DNA from: Spongiibacter thalassae | GTDB lineage: Bacteria > Pseudomonadota > Gammaproteobacteria > Pseudomonadales > Spongiibacteraceae | Assembly (NCBI RefSeq): GCF_012272835.1 | Contig: NZ_JAAWWK010000002.1 | Location: forward strand, 186,001-250,000 | Length of the DNA stretch: 64,000 nt | Direction of reading: 5' to 3' | In this document: positions 40,893-49,641 of the stretch, one piece after another | Layout of the letters: every line of letters begins with the position of its first letter | Numbering within the stretch: the first letter of the stretch is position 1 | Program-made: the position numbers and the translations under genes | Notes under the pieces: generated by a model | What the model saw: only the letters and a program-made list of their open reading frames with translations | What the model was told of the DNA's origin: nothing | Database searches by the model: none

Positions 40893-41735
40893 ATGGCGCA
40901 GATGGGTATCGCCGGAATGGCGGCCAAAATGGCGACTCGGCTGGAGGGCGAAACTCCTCAGTACACCCTTACGCTGGGTGAGCGGTCGGTGGCAATGAAC
41001 GCCCTGATTGGTCATTCGGTTAAACTTGAATACATTCAGCAGATCAACTGTACCCACTGTGGCCGCAAGACCAATAAAAGCTTTAGTCAGGGCTATTGCT
41101 ACCCCTGCTTTCAGCGTCTGGCCCAGTGTGATACCTGTATTATGAGCCCCGAGCGGTGCCACTATGCCGAGGGCACCTGCCGCGAGCCGGAGTGGGGTGA
41201 AACCCACTGTATGATCGACCATGTGGTGTATTTGGCGAATTCTTCGGGCTTGAAGGTCGGTATTACCCGGGGCACACAGGTGCCTACGCGGTGGATCGAC
41301 CAGGGCGCCGTCGCGGCACTGCCAATTTACCGGGTCAGTACAAGGTTGCAATCCGGGTTGGTGGAAACGATATACAAGGCCCATGTGGCGGACAAGACCA
41401 GCTGGCAGGCCCTGCTGAAAGGGGAGCCGCCGGCGCTGGATCTCGAGGCGCGACGGGATGAGTTGGCTGACTTGTGTGCGCCGGAAATCGCGCTGTTACA
41501 GCAGCGATTCGGCGTACAGGCGATTCAGCCATTGACGGCGGCACCGCTGCAGACGATACAGTATCCCGTCAATGAATATCCCGCAAAGGTGAAGTCCTTT
41601 AATCTGGATAAAAACCCTGTCGCCGAGGGCACCCTTATGGGCATCAAGGGTCAGTATCTGATCTTTGATACCGGTGTTATCAACATCCGCAAATACGGCG
41701 GTTACCATCTGGAAATAAGCAGCCCCGCGCTCTGA
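40893..41735 (+). CDS. DUF2797 family zinc-finger-like protein
   Basis: The 280-aa protein has a cysteine-rich region (CTHCGRKTNKSFSQGYCYPCFQRLAQCDTC, then CHYAEGTCREPEWGETHC) that should bind zinc, and a following segment (VYLANSSGLKVGITRGTQVPTRWIDQGAVAAL) that resembles the GIY-YIG fold start. The family has no defined role. The start ATG 40893 has GGAG 9 bp upstream; a TTG at 40890 lies just before it. The upstream neighbour is DUF1315 and the downstream neighbour is pepN. Confidence 0.85.
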   Translation: MAQMGIAGMAAKMATRLEGETPQYTLTLGERSVAMNALIGHSVKLEYIQQINCTHCGRKTNKSFSQGYCYPCFQRLAQCDTCIMSPERCHYAEGTCREPEWGETHCMIDHVVYLANSSGLKVGITRGTQVPTRWIDQGAVAALPIYRVSTRLQSGLVETIYKAHVADKTSWQALLKGEPPALDLEARRDELADLCAPEIALLQQRFGVQAIQPLTAAPLQTIQYPVNEYPAKVKSFNLDKNPVAEGTLMGIKGQYLIFDTGVINIRKYGGYHLEISSPAL

Positions 41736-41760
41736 GCGCGGTGGTGAGGAGAGCAGCAGT

Positions 41761-44430
41761 ATGCGCGACGCGCAGCCGACAACCATTTATCTCAGCGATT
41801 ACCGGGTTCCTGACTTTCTGATCGACAAGACCGAACTGAGCTTCGAACTCGAAGAGGCCCACACTACGGTAAATTCCCGCCTGTATTTACGTCGCAACCC
41901 CGAGGCGCTGGATCAGAGCGCGCCGCTGGAATTACACGGTGCTGATCTCTCCCTGGAATCGATTGCCCTGGACGGACGCGAGCTGGCTGCCGATGAATGG
42001 GTGGAAGAGGGCGAGCTGTTGCGCATCGCCAGCGTGCCAGATAACTTTACGCTGCACTGTGTGACGCGAATTTATCCGCAGTCAAACACCTCGCTGGAAG
42101 GCTTGTATAAATCGAGCGGCATGTTTTGTACCCAGTGTGAAGCAGAGGGTTTTCGCAAGATTACCTATTATCTGGATCGGCCCGACGTAATGGCCGAATT
42201 TTACGTCGATATCATTGCTGACAAGTCTCTGTATCCGGTGTTGTTGTCCAACGGCAACTGCGTGCTGGAGGAGGACCTCGAGTTTGGCCGCCATCGCACT
42301 CGGTGGCATGACCCCTTTCCCAAACCCGCCTATTTGTTTGCCCTGGTCGCTGGCCGCCTGTCCCGAGTGAGTGACCGCTTCCGTACTCGCAGTGGCCGTG
42401 AAGTCGACCTGCATATTTATGTTGAGGACAAGGACCTCGACAAATGTGAGCACGCGATGACCTCGCTGAAAAACGCGATGCGTTGGGACGAGGACGTCTA
42501 CGGTCGGGAATACGATCTGGATATTTTCAATATCGTCGCGGTTGACGATTTCAATATGGGGGCGATGGAAAACAAAAGCCTCAATATTTTTAACACCTCC
42601 TGTGTGCTTGCCAAGCCGGAAACCACTACCGATGCCGGCTTCCAGCGGGTCGAGGGTGTTGTCGCCCACGAATATTTCCACAACTGGTCGGGTAACCGTG
42701 TCACCTGTCGAGACTGGTTCCAGCTGAGCCTGAAAGAGGGCTTTACCGTATTCCGCGATGCGGAATTTTCGGCGGATATGGGTTCGCCCACCGTCAAACG
42801 GGTAGAGGATGTCACCCTGCTGCGCACCGCCCAGTTTGCCGAGGATGCCGGGCCGATGGCCCATCCGGTGCGGCCGGATTCCTTTATAGAAATCTCCAAC
42901 TTCTACACCGTGACCATCTACGAGAAGGGCGCGGAAGTGGTGCGGATGATCCACACCCTGCTGGGAGCGGAGGGTTTTCGCCGGGGCAGCGACCTGTACT
43001 TCGAGCGTCACGACGGCCAGGCGGTGACCTGCGAAGATTTCGTGCGGGCGATGGAAGAGGCCAATGGTGTAGACCTGCAGCAATTCCGTCGCTGGTACTC
43101 CCAGGCAGGTACGCCGCGGCTGGCGGTGTCCGGTGAGTACGACGAGGCGGCGCAAACCTATACGCTGACAGTCAAGCAAAGTTGCCCCGCTACCCCCGGG
43201 CAGGCGGAAAAATTGCCATTCCATATTCCCTTGAAGGTGGCTCTACTGGGCGAGGCGGGACAGCTGCGCCTGAATTTGCAGGGCCACAAGGCCGATCCGG
43301 ACGCTGCCGATAATACCGAAAGGGTGCTTGCGGTCACCGAGGACACTCAGGCGTTTGTCTTTACCGATATACCCGAGCGCCCCGTGCCCAGTTTGCTGCG
43401 TGGATTTTCGGCGCCGGTGCGCCTGCATTTTGACTACCGCCGCGATGAGCTGTTGACCCTGATGGCGAAAGACAGCGATGGATTCTGTCGCTGGGACGCC
43501 AGTCAGCAATTGGGGCTGGCAGAAATTCTGAGTGCTATCTCAGCGCAGGAGTCCGGCCAGGCCGCTGTGGTGGCCGAAGATTTTGTCGCAGCCTGTCGCA
43601 GCCTGTTGCTGGATGAGTCGCTGGATCCGGCGATGGTCGCACTGATGCTGCAGTTGCCCTCGGAGGCCTATCTCGCGGAACTGATTTCTCCGGTGGATGT
43701 TCAGGCAATCTATCGCGCCCGTGAAGCGGTGCGCAAAGGATTGGCCCACGCCCTGCGTTCGGAGCTGGAGGCCTGCTACGGTCGATGCGATGTTGAAGAA
43801 GAATATGCGGCCAACGCTGAGCAAATCGCCCGTCGCAGTTTGAAAAATACTGCCCTGGCCTATCTGATGCTGTGTGAAGACGGCGAGGTCTACGCGCTGG
43901 CGCGACGCCAGTTTGAGCGCAGTGGCAATATGACCGACCGGCTCGCGGCATTGGTAGCCATTGTCAACGCGGCTGAACCCTATAAAGGCGAGGCCCTGCA
44001 GCGGTTTTATCAGGATTGGCAGCACGAGCCGCTGGTGATAAACCAGTGGTTTCAGGTGCAGGCGACCTGTCGCTTGCCGGGTACCCTGGGGCGGGTGAAG
44101 GAGCTGATGTCTCATCCGGCCTTTGATATTGGCAACCCCAACAAGGTGCGTGCGCTGATCGGGGCATTCTGTGGGCAAAATGCGGTGAATTTCCACGCTG
44201 AGGATGGCTCCGGCTACGCCTATCTGGCTGACCAGGTCATCGAGTTAAATCGACGCAATCCCCAGATCGCCTCACGCCTGTTAACCCCGCTGACCAAGTG
44301 GCAGAAATATCTGCCCGCCGCGCAAACCGCAATGAAGGCGGAGCTGCGGCGTATTCTGGCCGAGCCGGAGTTGTCCAGTGATGTCTACGAAGTAGTGTCG
44401 AAAAGTCTCCAGGGGGCTGAGGGGAATTAA
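41761..44430 (+). CDS. pepN: Aminopeptidase N (M1 family)
   Basis: The 889-aa zinc peptidase has the GAMEN motif (NMGAMENKSLNIF) and the zinc site HEYFH at His303-Glu304-His307, with Glu326 (KEGF) as third ligand. The C-terminal alpha-helical ARM-like domain (about residues 560-889) is the gammaproteobacterial PepN type. It removes N-terminal amino acids in the cytoplasm. Length and motifs are normal. It follows the DUF2797 gene by 25 bp. Confidence 0.97.
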   Translation: MRDAQPTTIYLSDYRVPDFLIDKTELSFELEEAHTTVNSRLYLRRNPEALDQSAPLELHGADLSLESIALDGRELAADEWVEEGELLRIASVPDNFTLHCVTRIYPQSNTSLEGLYKSSGMFCTQCEAEGFRKITYYLDRPDVMAEFYVDIIADKSLYPVLLSNGNCVLEEDLEFGRHRTRWHDPFPKPAYLFALVAGRLSRVSDRFRTRSGREVDLHIYVEDKDLDKCEHAMTSLKNAMRWDEDVYGREYDLDIFNIVAVDDFNMGAMENKSLNIFNTSCVLAKPETTTDAGFQRVEGVVAHEYFHNWSGNRVTCRDWFQLSLKEGFTVFRDAEFSADMGSPTVKRVEDVTLLRTAQFAEDAGPMAHPVRPDSFIEISNFYTVTIYEKGAEVVRMIHTLLGAEGFRRGSDLYFERHDGQAVTCEDFVRAMEEANGVDLQQFRRWYSQAGTPRLAVSGEYDEAAQTYTLTVKQSCPATPGQAEKLPFHIPLKVALLGEAGQLRLNLQGHKADPDAADNTERVLAVTEDTQAFVFTDIPERPVPSLLRGFSAPVRLHFDYRRDELLTLMAKDSDGFCRWDASQQLGLAEILSAISAQESGQAAVVAEDFVAACRSLLLDESLDPAMVALMLQLPSEAYLAELISPVDVQAIYRAREAVRKGLAHALRSELEACYGRCDVEEEYAANAEQIARRSLKNTALAYLMLCEDGEVYALARRQFERSGNMTDRLAALVAIVNAAEPYKGEALQRFYQDWQHEPLVINQWFQVQATCRLPGTLGRVKELMSHPAFDIGNPNKVRALIGAFCGQNAVNFHAEDGSGYAYLADQVIELNRRNPQIASRLLTPLTKWQKYLPAAQTAMKAELRRILAEPELSSDVYEVVSKSLQGAEGN

Positions 44431-44437
44431 AATTCAT

Positions 44438-44471
44438 TTTGTTATAACTATAGATGGCTTTGTTATAACTA
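44438..44471. promoter_or_regulatory. Two TTTGTTATAACTA direct repeats, 21 bp apart, upstream of cysH
   Basis: The 13-bp word occurs at 44438-44450 and 44459-44471, exactly 21 bp apart. Each contains the 8-bp palindrome GTTATAAC. They lie between pepN and cysH, about 80 bp before the cysH start. The helical spacing argues for a protein-binding site; CysB, the LysR-type activator of sulfur genes, is the obvious candidate but unproven. Confidence 0.7.
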
Positions 44472-44551
44472 GCTGATTTTAATGGATTTTTATTGTTTTT
44501 ATGGGCGGGTGTGCTAAAGTTGCCGCCCTCAACTGCAATTTGAAGCACATC

Positions 44552-45181
44552 ATGGAACTGGATCTGGACGCATTAAACGCCGAGCTGCGCGACAAGTCGG
44601 CGGAAGACATTATTCGCTGGGCGGTGTCGCTGGGCGAGCCGGCAATGGCATCGACCAGCTTTTCCCAGAATGCGGCGGTGATGCTCAAGCTGGTGACGGA
44701 TTGTGCGCCGGAATTGCCTATTGTGTGGGCCGATAGTGGCTACAACGTGCCGGACACCTATCGGGTGGCAGAGAAATTAATCAAACTGCTTAAGCCCAAC
44801 CTCAAGGTGTATATTCCCGAGATGACCGCAGAGCGGCGCAACGCCCTGATGGGGGGAATACCTCACCCCGACGACAATGCAGAGCTGCATGCGGAGTTTA
44901 CTCGCCAGGTGAAACTGGAACCCTTCAACCGCGCCATTGCCGACATCAAGCCCAAAATCTGGATCAGCGGCATTCGCAAGGAAGAGACCGCATTTCGGCA
45001 AAGCCTTGATGTACTGTCCTGGGACGGTCGTGGCATTTTGAAGGTCGCGCCGATTTTTTATTGGTCAGAGGCAGATGTGCAGCGGTATATGGATCAGCAT
45101 GAGCTGCCCACCTGTAAGCACTACTTTGACCCAACCAAGGTCGCTGAAAATCGCGAGTGTGGCCTGCACACCTCGGCGTAA
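44552..45181 (+). CDS. cysH: Phosphoadenylyl-sulfate (PAPS) reductase CysH
   Basis: The 209-aa protein reduces PAPS to sulfite in assimilatory sulfate reduction. It has STSFSQNAAVMLKLV, PIVWADSGYNVPDTYR, WISGIRKEETAFR and the C-terminal ECGLHTSA, whose Cys203 is the catalytic cysteine. The paired cysteines that hold a [4Fe-4S] cluster in APS reductases are absent, so it is the PAPS-specific, thioredoxin-dependent type. The start ATG 44552 (MELDLDALNAEL) is preceded by a weak GAAG site; the frame opens at 44501. Upstream lie the two 21-bp-spaced repeats. Confidence 0.93.
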   Translation: MELDLDALNAELRDKSAEDIIRWAVSLGEPAMASTSFSQNAAVMLKLVTDCAPELPIVWADSGYNVPDTYRVAEKLIKLLKPNLKVYIPEMTAERRNALMGGIPHPDDNAELHAEFTRQVKLEPFNRAIADIKPKIWISGIRKEETAFRQSLDVLSWDGRGILKVAPIFYWSEADVQRYMDQHELPTCKHYFDPTKVAENRECGLHTSA

Positions 45182-45212
45182 ACGCTGTGGCCAGCCGCTG
45201 ATGCGCAGTGTT

Positions 45213-45241
45213 TTGGCCGGGTGGGCTGTCCCCGCTATAAT
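45213..45241 (+). promoter_or_regulatory. Candidate promoter of pyrD
   Basis: TTGGCC (45213-45218), 17-bp spacer, TATAAT (45236-45241) in the cysH-pyrD gap, 95 bp upstream of the pyrD start. The -10 is perfect; the -35 is weak. Confidence 0.45.
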
Positions 45242-45335
45242 TGTTCTATTCTAAGCCTGCCTGGCCGAGCCGGCGGGCTTTAGTCCCGTTCAGGTATTCG
45301 TTATCCTGTCCTCCAATCCCATAGAAGTTGACATC

Positions 45336-46364
45336 ATGTATTCACTACTACGTCCTCTGTTGTTCTGCCTGTCAGCGGAGCGCGCCCACACATTTTCACT
45401 GCGCGCCCTGAGTGCGGCTCAGCGTCTTGGTTTGGTGGGGCTGTTCGCTGCGCGGCCAGCCCGCGACCCGCGTACAGTGATGGGCATTGAATTTCCCAAT
45501 CCGGTGGGACTGGCCGCGGGGTTGGACAAGAACGCCAGCCATATCGATGCCCTGGCCGCTCTGGGGTTTGGCTTTATAGAGGTCGGTACGGTTACGCCAC
45601 GGGCCCAGCCCGGCAACCCATTGCCGAGGTTGTTCCGTCTTCCGGAAGCGGGCGCAATTATTAATCGTATGGGTTTTAACAACGACGGCGTAGACGCCCT
45701 GGTCAGCGCGGTTGAGGCAAGCACCTTTAGCGGTGTGCTGGGGATCAATATTGGCAAAAACAAGGACACCCCGGCGGAACAGGCGGTGGACGACTACCTG
45801 CACTGCCTGCGCAAAGTCTACGGCATCGCCAGTTATGTCACGGTGAATCTGTCGTCGCCGAATACACCGGGGCTGCGCGACCTGCAATTCGGTGAGCCGT
45901 TACGGGAGCTGCTCAAGGCATTGAAAGCCGAACAGGGAAGTCTGGCAGAACAGCATGGTCGCTATATTCCGTTGGCGGTAAAAATTGCCCCGGATATGGC
46001 AGAAGACGATATCAGAGATGTTGCGAGGGCGCTGGTTGAAGCGGGCATTGATGGCGTCATTGCCACGAACACAACCATTGCCCGGGACGCGGTCAAGCAC
46101 CTGCCCCACGGTGATGAAATGGGTGGATTGAGTGGACGCCCGGTGCGTGAGTCGTCAACCCGGGTCATCGCGATTTTGAAGGATGAACTGGCGGGGGCGC
46201 TGCCGATTATTGGTGTGGGCGGAATCGACAGTGGCGAGGTCGCCGCAGAAAAAATCGCCGCGGGGGCCGACCTGGTGCAGGTATACACCGGGTTTATTTA
46301 TCGTGGGCCGGCGCTGATTGCCGAAGCGGCGCGGGCGATTGCTGCCATCAGCCGCGGAGCTTGA
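45336..46364 (+). CDS. pyrD: Dihydroorotate dehydrogenase, quinone-dependent (class 2)
   Basis: The 342-aa inner-membrane-associated flavoenzyme oxidises dihydroorotate to orotate in pyrimidine synthesis, giving electrons to quinone. It has the class 2 N-terminal helix ([22 protein letters not shown]), [32 protein letters not shown], the catalytic-Ser region [15 protein letters not shown], and [27 protein letters not shown] for the FMN phosphate. It is followed by the MarC-like gene after 1 bp. Confidence 0.97.
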   Translation: MYSLLRPLLFCLSAERAHTFSLRALSAAQRLGLVGLFAARPARDPRTVMGIEFPNPVGLAAGLDKNASHIDALAALGFGFIEVGTVTPRAQPGNPLPRLFRLPEAGAIINRMGFNNDGVDALVSAVEASTFSGVLGINIGKNKDTPAEQAVDDYLHCLRKVYGIASYVTVNLSSPNTPGLRDLQFGEPLRELLKALKAEQGSLAEQHGRYIPLAVKIAPDMAEDDIRDVARALVEAGIDGVIATNTTIARDAVKHLPHGDEMGGLSGRPVRESSTRVIAILKDELAGALPIIGVGGIDSGEVAAEKIAAGADLVQVYTGFIYRGPALIAEAARAIAAISRGA

Positions 46365-46365
46365 A

Positions 46366-47040
46366 ATGGCTGACTCTGCCCTGCTGGAGGCATTCAGTGT
46401 TGCCTTGACGACGTTTTTTGCGACGATCGGGCCAATCGACGTCGCGGCGATGTTCGCCATTCTCAGTGGTGATTTAACCGACCGCGAGCGGCGCAATACC
46501 GCCCTTCGAGGGGTGATGGCTGCGGGGATCATCCTGTTGTTGTTTGCCCTGCTGGGCGACTGGATTCTGACTCTGTTGGGTATTTCCCTGGCGGCGCTGC
46601 GCGCTGCGGGCGGGGTGTTGCTCCTGTTGATTGGTATTGAAATGGTGTCTGCCAAGAGCGGGGGCGCAACCTCCACCACCAGGGAGGAAAATCGCGAGGC
46701 GGTGGAGCGCGCGGATATTGCCGTGTTTCCCCTGGCTACGCCACTTATTGCAGGGCCGGGGGCCATCGGTGCGGTGATCCTGCTTATGGCCCATGCCGAA
46801 GGCAATATACTTGAGCAGGGCGCGGTGATTGTCAGTTTGCTGTTGGTGCTGGCTCTGACTCTGGTGTCGCTGTTATTGGCGAGCCGCTTGCAGAGCGCCT
46901 TGGGGGTAACGGGTATGCACATGATCAGCCGGGTGTTTGGCGTGCTGCTTTGTGCCCTCGCGATGCAGTTTTTGTTCGACGGTATCGCGCAAAGCGGTAT
47001 GTTGAGTGCGCTGACCGATATTCCCTCCATGCCGGGTTGA
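46366..47040 (+). CDS. MarC-family integral membrane protein
   Basis: The 224-aa protein has six hydrophobic segments and the MarC/YhgN signature (FATIGPIDVAAMFAILSGDLTDRERR and RADIAVFPLATPLIAGPGAIGAVIL). The biochemical role of the family is unknown; it was once misnamed after multiple antibiotic resistance. Start ATG 46366 lies one base after the pyrD stop, so the two are co-transcribed. It converges on the acetoacetate-decarboxylase-like gene 17 bp away. Confidence 0.92.
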   Translation: MADSALLEAFSVALTTFFATIGPIDVAAMFAILSGDLTDRERRNTALRGVMAAGIILLLFALLGDWILTLLGISLAALRAAGGVLLLLIGIEMVSAKSGGATSTTREENREAVERADIAVFPLATPLIAGPGAIGAVILLMAHAEGNILEQGAVIVSLLLVLALTLVSLLLASRLQSALGVTGMHMISRVFGVLLCALAMQFLFDGIAQSGMLSALTDIPSMPG

Positions 47041-47057
47041 GACTGATCGGCAGGGGC

Positions 47058-47891
47058 TTATTGGCTAAAGGCACTGCCTATGGGCACCGACTCAGGGCCT
47101 TCAAAGGACATTCGCGCCTGACGGATGGCAATGGTGCACAGGGGTTTTTTGGGCAAGCCTAATGCACGCAGTGCCAGCGCCAGTGGGTGGCTGTCGCCAA
47201 TGACCGGAGCTTTGCCCCCCAGCCTGAAGGTCAGACCTTCGCCCTCGGTGGTGCCTACCGTTTTCCATGCCCGTTGGTTTCTGATAGCCAGTGACGGGGC
47301 TTGCTGGGCCTTGGCGCTGGCCTTGCCCCCGCAGCGGGCGTGAAGTTCGAATACCGTCATGTTTTCGTCGCTGAAGCGGGCGGTGGCGTCAGCCTTGCCA
47401 AATTGCACGTCCACGTCGCACTGCCATTTCGGGAAGCCCCAGATATAGCGGCCGGCATGGGTGGTGAAACCCTGGTTCACGGGCATGCGGTAGACGTAGT
47501 TGCCGAGCTGTCCGCGCAGGATTCGCGGCAGTGCTCCCACCAAGGGGAGGGGGGAGCGCTCCCCCGGGGTGGTCGCCGGAAAAACAATGGCGGCTTCGTT
47601 GTAATCCCCCAGATCGTTTTGCCGGTAATCCACCGCCAGCAATTGCAGCAGGGCCTTGCCCGGCCACAGTTCCACAACCTTGAAACCGGTGTCGGCAATC
47701 AACGCCTGGGCGGCCTTGCTATCGACGGTGAACAAATTCATCAGCATGGCGGCATCGCCCACGGTTACCGGCAAGGTAATATCCTGGCCATTAATGCGGT
47801 AGTGGCGGTCGTCGATTTTCCGGCACACCGTGTCGGTTGCTTGGTTGCCATCGACAGGGGCTTCAGGGGCGTGTATCCGGGTATCCAGCAT
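47058..47891 (-). CDS. Acetoacetate decarboxylase superfamily protein
   Basis: The 277-aa protein carries the ADC-fold pattern (YNEAAIVFPATTPGERSPLPLV, MPVNQGFTTHAGRYIWGFPKWQCDVDVQFG, RNQRAWKTVGTTEGEGLTFRLGG). The lysine in GFPKWQ may correspond to the Schiff-base lysine region of ADC, but the adjacent-lysine pair of true acetoacetate decarboxylase is not evident. Members of this superfamily often have other substrates. The gene is single and divergent from the ABC1 kinase gene. Confidence 0.82.
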   Translation of the reverse strand: MLDTRIHAPEAPVDGNQATDTVCRKIDDRHYRINGQDITLPVTVGDAAMLMNLFTVDSKAAQALIADTGFKVVELWPGKALLQLLAVDYRQNDLGDYNEAAIVFPATTPGERSPLPLVGALPRILRGQLGNYVYRMPVNQGFTTHAGRYIWGFPKWQCDVDVQFGKADATARFSDENMTVFELHARCGGKASAKAQQAPSLAIRNQRAWKTVGTTEGEGLTFRLGGKAPVIGDSHPLALALRALGLPKKPLCTIAIRQARMSFEGPESVPIGSAFSQ

Positions 47892-47964
47892 GGCTGTTCT
47901 CGAATCGTGGAATTTAGGTTATTGAACTGTAACTATTGGGTCGGTGCAAGGCTTGGGTGTTGGT

Positions 47965-47978
47965 TTACAGAAATGTAA
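47965..47978. promoter_or_regulatory. TTACA-N4-TGTAA inverted repeat between the ADC-like and ABC1 kinase genes
   Basis: TTACA (47965-47969) and TGTAA (47974-47978) are exact reverse complements with a GAAA centre, in the divergent gap. It could be an operator for either gene. The regulator is not known. Confidence 0.35.
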
Positions 47979-48091
47979 TGCGAGCTCGCGCTGAATCGTT
48001 GTATAAGTCCTGCTGATTCGCGGGTAGCGCTGGTCGCTGCCCGTGGGATCAAGGATAATGCTGGGTATCGGTTGTATGCCAAGGAGTTTTC

Positions 48092-49411
48092 ATGCCAGTC
48101 ATCGGTAGAAAGGGTTTGGGTCAGGATTTATCGGCCGGGAGAAACGTTAGCCTGGCTGAACTGGGTGTGCGCGGCTCACTGAGAATGGCGCAAACCATCG
48201 CGGCGGTTAGTCCCCGGGCGCTGAAATGCCTGCTGAAAATGCGACAACCCACGCCGGCGGAAGTGCGTGAGCTGTTTGAAGCACTCGGCGCCACCTATAT
48301 CAAGTTCGGTCAGTTTATTGCCAGTTCGCCGTCGATTTTCCCCAAGGAATATGTCGATGAATTCCAGGCCTGTCTCGATCAGACGCCGGCGTTGCCGTTC
48401 GGCAAAATTCGCGCCATTATCGAGGAAGACCTTGGTCGTCCCCTGGGAGAGGTGTTTGCGTCGGTTGATGAAAAGGCGCTGGCATCGGCGTCGATCGCAC
48501 AGGTGCATTCGGCGCGCCTGCTGACCGGCGAAGACGTGGTGATAAAAGTACAAAAACCCGGCGTGCGGGCGATTTTGACGACTGACCTGAACGCCGTCTA
48601 TCTGCTGACCCGCGTGCTTGAGCTGATTATGCCCAACACTGACCGCGACGCTGTTGCGGGTCTGGTCGCCGAAATGTATCAGTCGATGATCGATGAATGT
48701 GATTTTCGCAAAGAGGCGCAAAATCTCACTGATTTCCGTCAATTTCTGGCCAACTCGGGCAATGACAAGGTATTGGCGCCCAAACCTTACCCCAAGGCCT
48801 CCGGGGACCGAGTGTTGACCATGGAGCGATTTTACGGGCGGGCACTCACAGATACCGCTATGACGGCAAATTCGGCGCAAAACGCGACCGATAGCCTGTT
48901 TAATGCGCTGAACACCTGGTTTGCCAGTTTGACCCAGTGCGCGTTTTTCCATGCGGACCTGCACAGTGGCAACTTGATGCTGCTCGACGACGGCCGCGTA
49001 GGGTTTATTGACTTTGGCATGGTGGGGCGCATTCAGCCCGAGGCCTGGCAGGCGATGTTCGGCTTGTTCAGCGCAGTGAGCAGTCAGGATTATCGGCAAA
49101 TGGCCGAATCGATGGTGGCGGTGGGAATTACCCGCGACAAGGTCGATGTCAATGCGTTGAGTAACGATATCCGCCGACTATTTGACAGCATGAATGCCAT
49201 GGATCCTGCGCGGGTGCTGGCGAATAATAACGGCGACGGCATTAACGATATGCTCAGTGACCTCGGCGGTATTGCGCGAAACTACGGGATTCGTTTTCCC
49301 CGGTCATTTACCATGCTACTCAAGCAGTTTTTGTATTTCGACCGCTATGTAGAATTGCTGGCACCGGGTGCCGATATCTTCCGTGATGACCGCGTCGACT
49401 TATTCGGCTGA
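48092..49411 (+). CDS. ABC1/UbiB-family atypical protein kinase-like
   Basis: The 439-aa protein has the ABC1 signatures: KxGQ (TYIKFGQFIASSPSIFPKEYVDEFQ), the alanine-rich nucleotide loop ALASASIAQVHSARLL, VVIKVQKPGV, FFHADLHSGNLMLLDDGRVGFIDFGMVGRI (the DFG/HxD-like metal site). In bacteria UbiB supports ubiquinone synthesis. This one lacks the typical C-terminal membrane helices of UbiB and may be a paralogue with another lipid-related role. It follows a promoter region with a TTACA-N4-TGTAA palindrome (47965-47978). Confidence 0.88.
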   Translation: MPVIGRKGLGQDLSAGRNVSLAELGVRGSLRMAQTIAAVSPRALKCLLKMRQPTPAEVRELFEALGATYIKFGQFIASSPSIFPKEYVDEFQACLDQTPALPFGKIRAIIEEDLGRPLGEVFASVDEKALASASIAQVHSARLLTGEDVVIKVQKPGVRAILTTDLNAVYLLTRVLELIMPNTDRDAVAGLVAEMYQSMIDECDFRKEAQNLTDFRQFLANSGNDKVLAPKPYPKASGDRVLTMERFYGRALTDTAMTANSAQNATDSLFNALNTWFASLTQCAFFHADLHSGNLMLLDDGRVGFIDFGMVGRIQPEAWQAMFGLFSAVSSQDYRQMAESMVAVGITRDKVDVNALSNDIRRLFDSMNAMDPARVLANNNGDGINDMLSDLGGIARNYGIRFPRSFTMLLKQFLYFDRYVELLAPGADIFRDDRVDLFG

Positions 49412-49581
49412 GGGGCGATCGCCGGACTTGATGGGAGGCCGGATAATCCATATCCATCGTGTTACGATCCGTTGGGTATGGCTTTGGTAAGTAGATGACA
49501 CAATAACCGGCGAGACGCAGCGTCGATATGCTCTATATTGATGCCTAAGAACTACATACGTGTCGATAAAGGTGATTCGCA

Positions 49582-49641
49582 ATGGGTGAGCACACACAAA
49601 CAGGGATAGATTCGGCAGCCGGTGGTGTTTTCTTTGCCTGA
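49582..49641 (+). CDS. Short upstream ORF overlapping the start of the histidine kinase
   Basis: An ATG at 49582 with a good Shine-Dalgarno site (AAAGGTGA, 6-7 bp upstream) opens a 19-codon frame (MGEHTQTGIDSAAGGVFFA) that stops at 49641, inside the kinase gene's first codons. The kinase's own GTG starts (49622, 49625) have no obvious ribosome site. This arrangement would couple kinase translation to the leader. The peptide has no resemblance to anything known. It may be an artefact. Confidence 0.4.
   Translation: MGEHTQTGIDSAAGGVFFA

Noticed and set aside
40212-41384. 390-aa minus-strand frame opposite rhomboid, DUF1315 and DUF2797
   Set aside because: Antisense to three well-supported genes; no recognisable domain.
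42082-43224. 380-aa minus-strand frame opposite pepN
   Set aside because: Antisense to the zinc-site region of pepN; no motifs.
48092-49411. ABC1 kinase as ubiB of the ubiquinone operon
   Set aside because: No ubiE or ubiJ neighbours and no C-terminal membrane helices, so only the family call is made.
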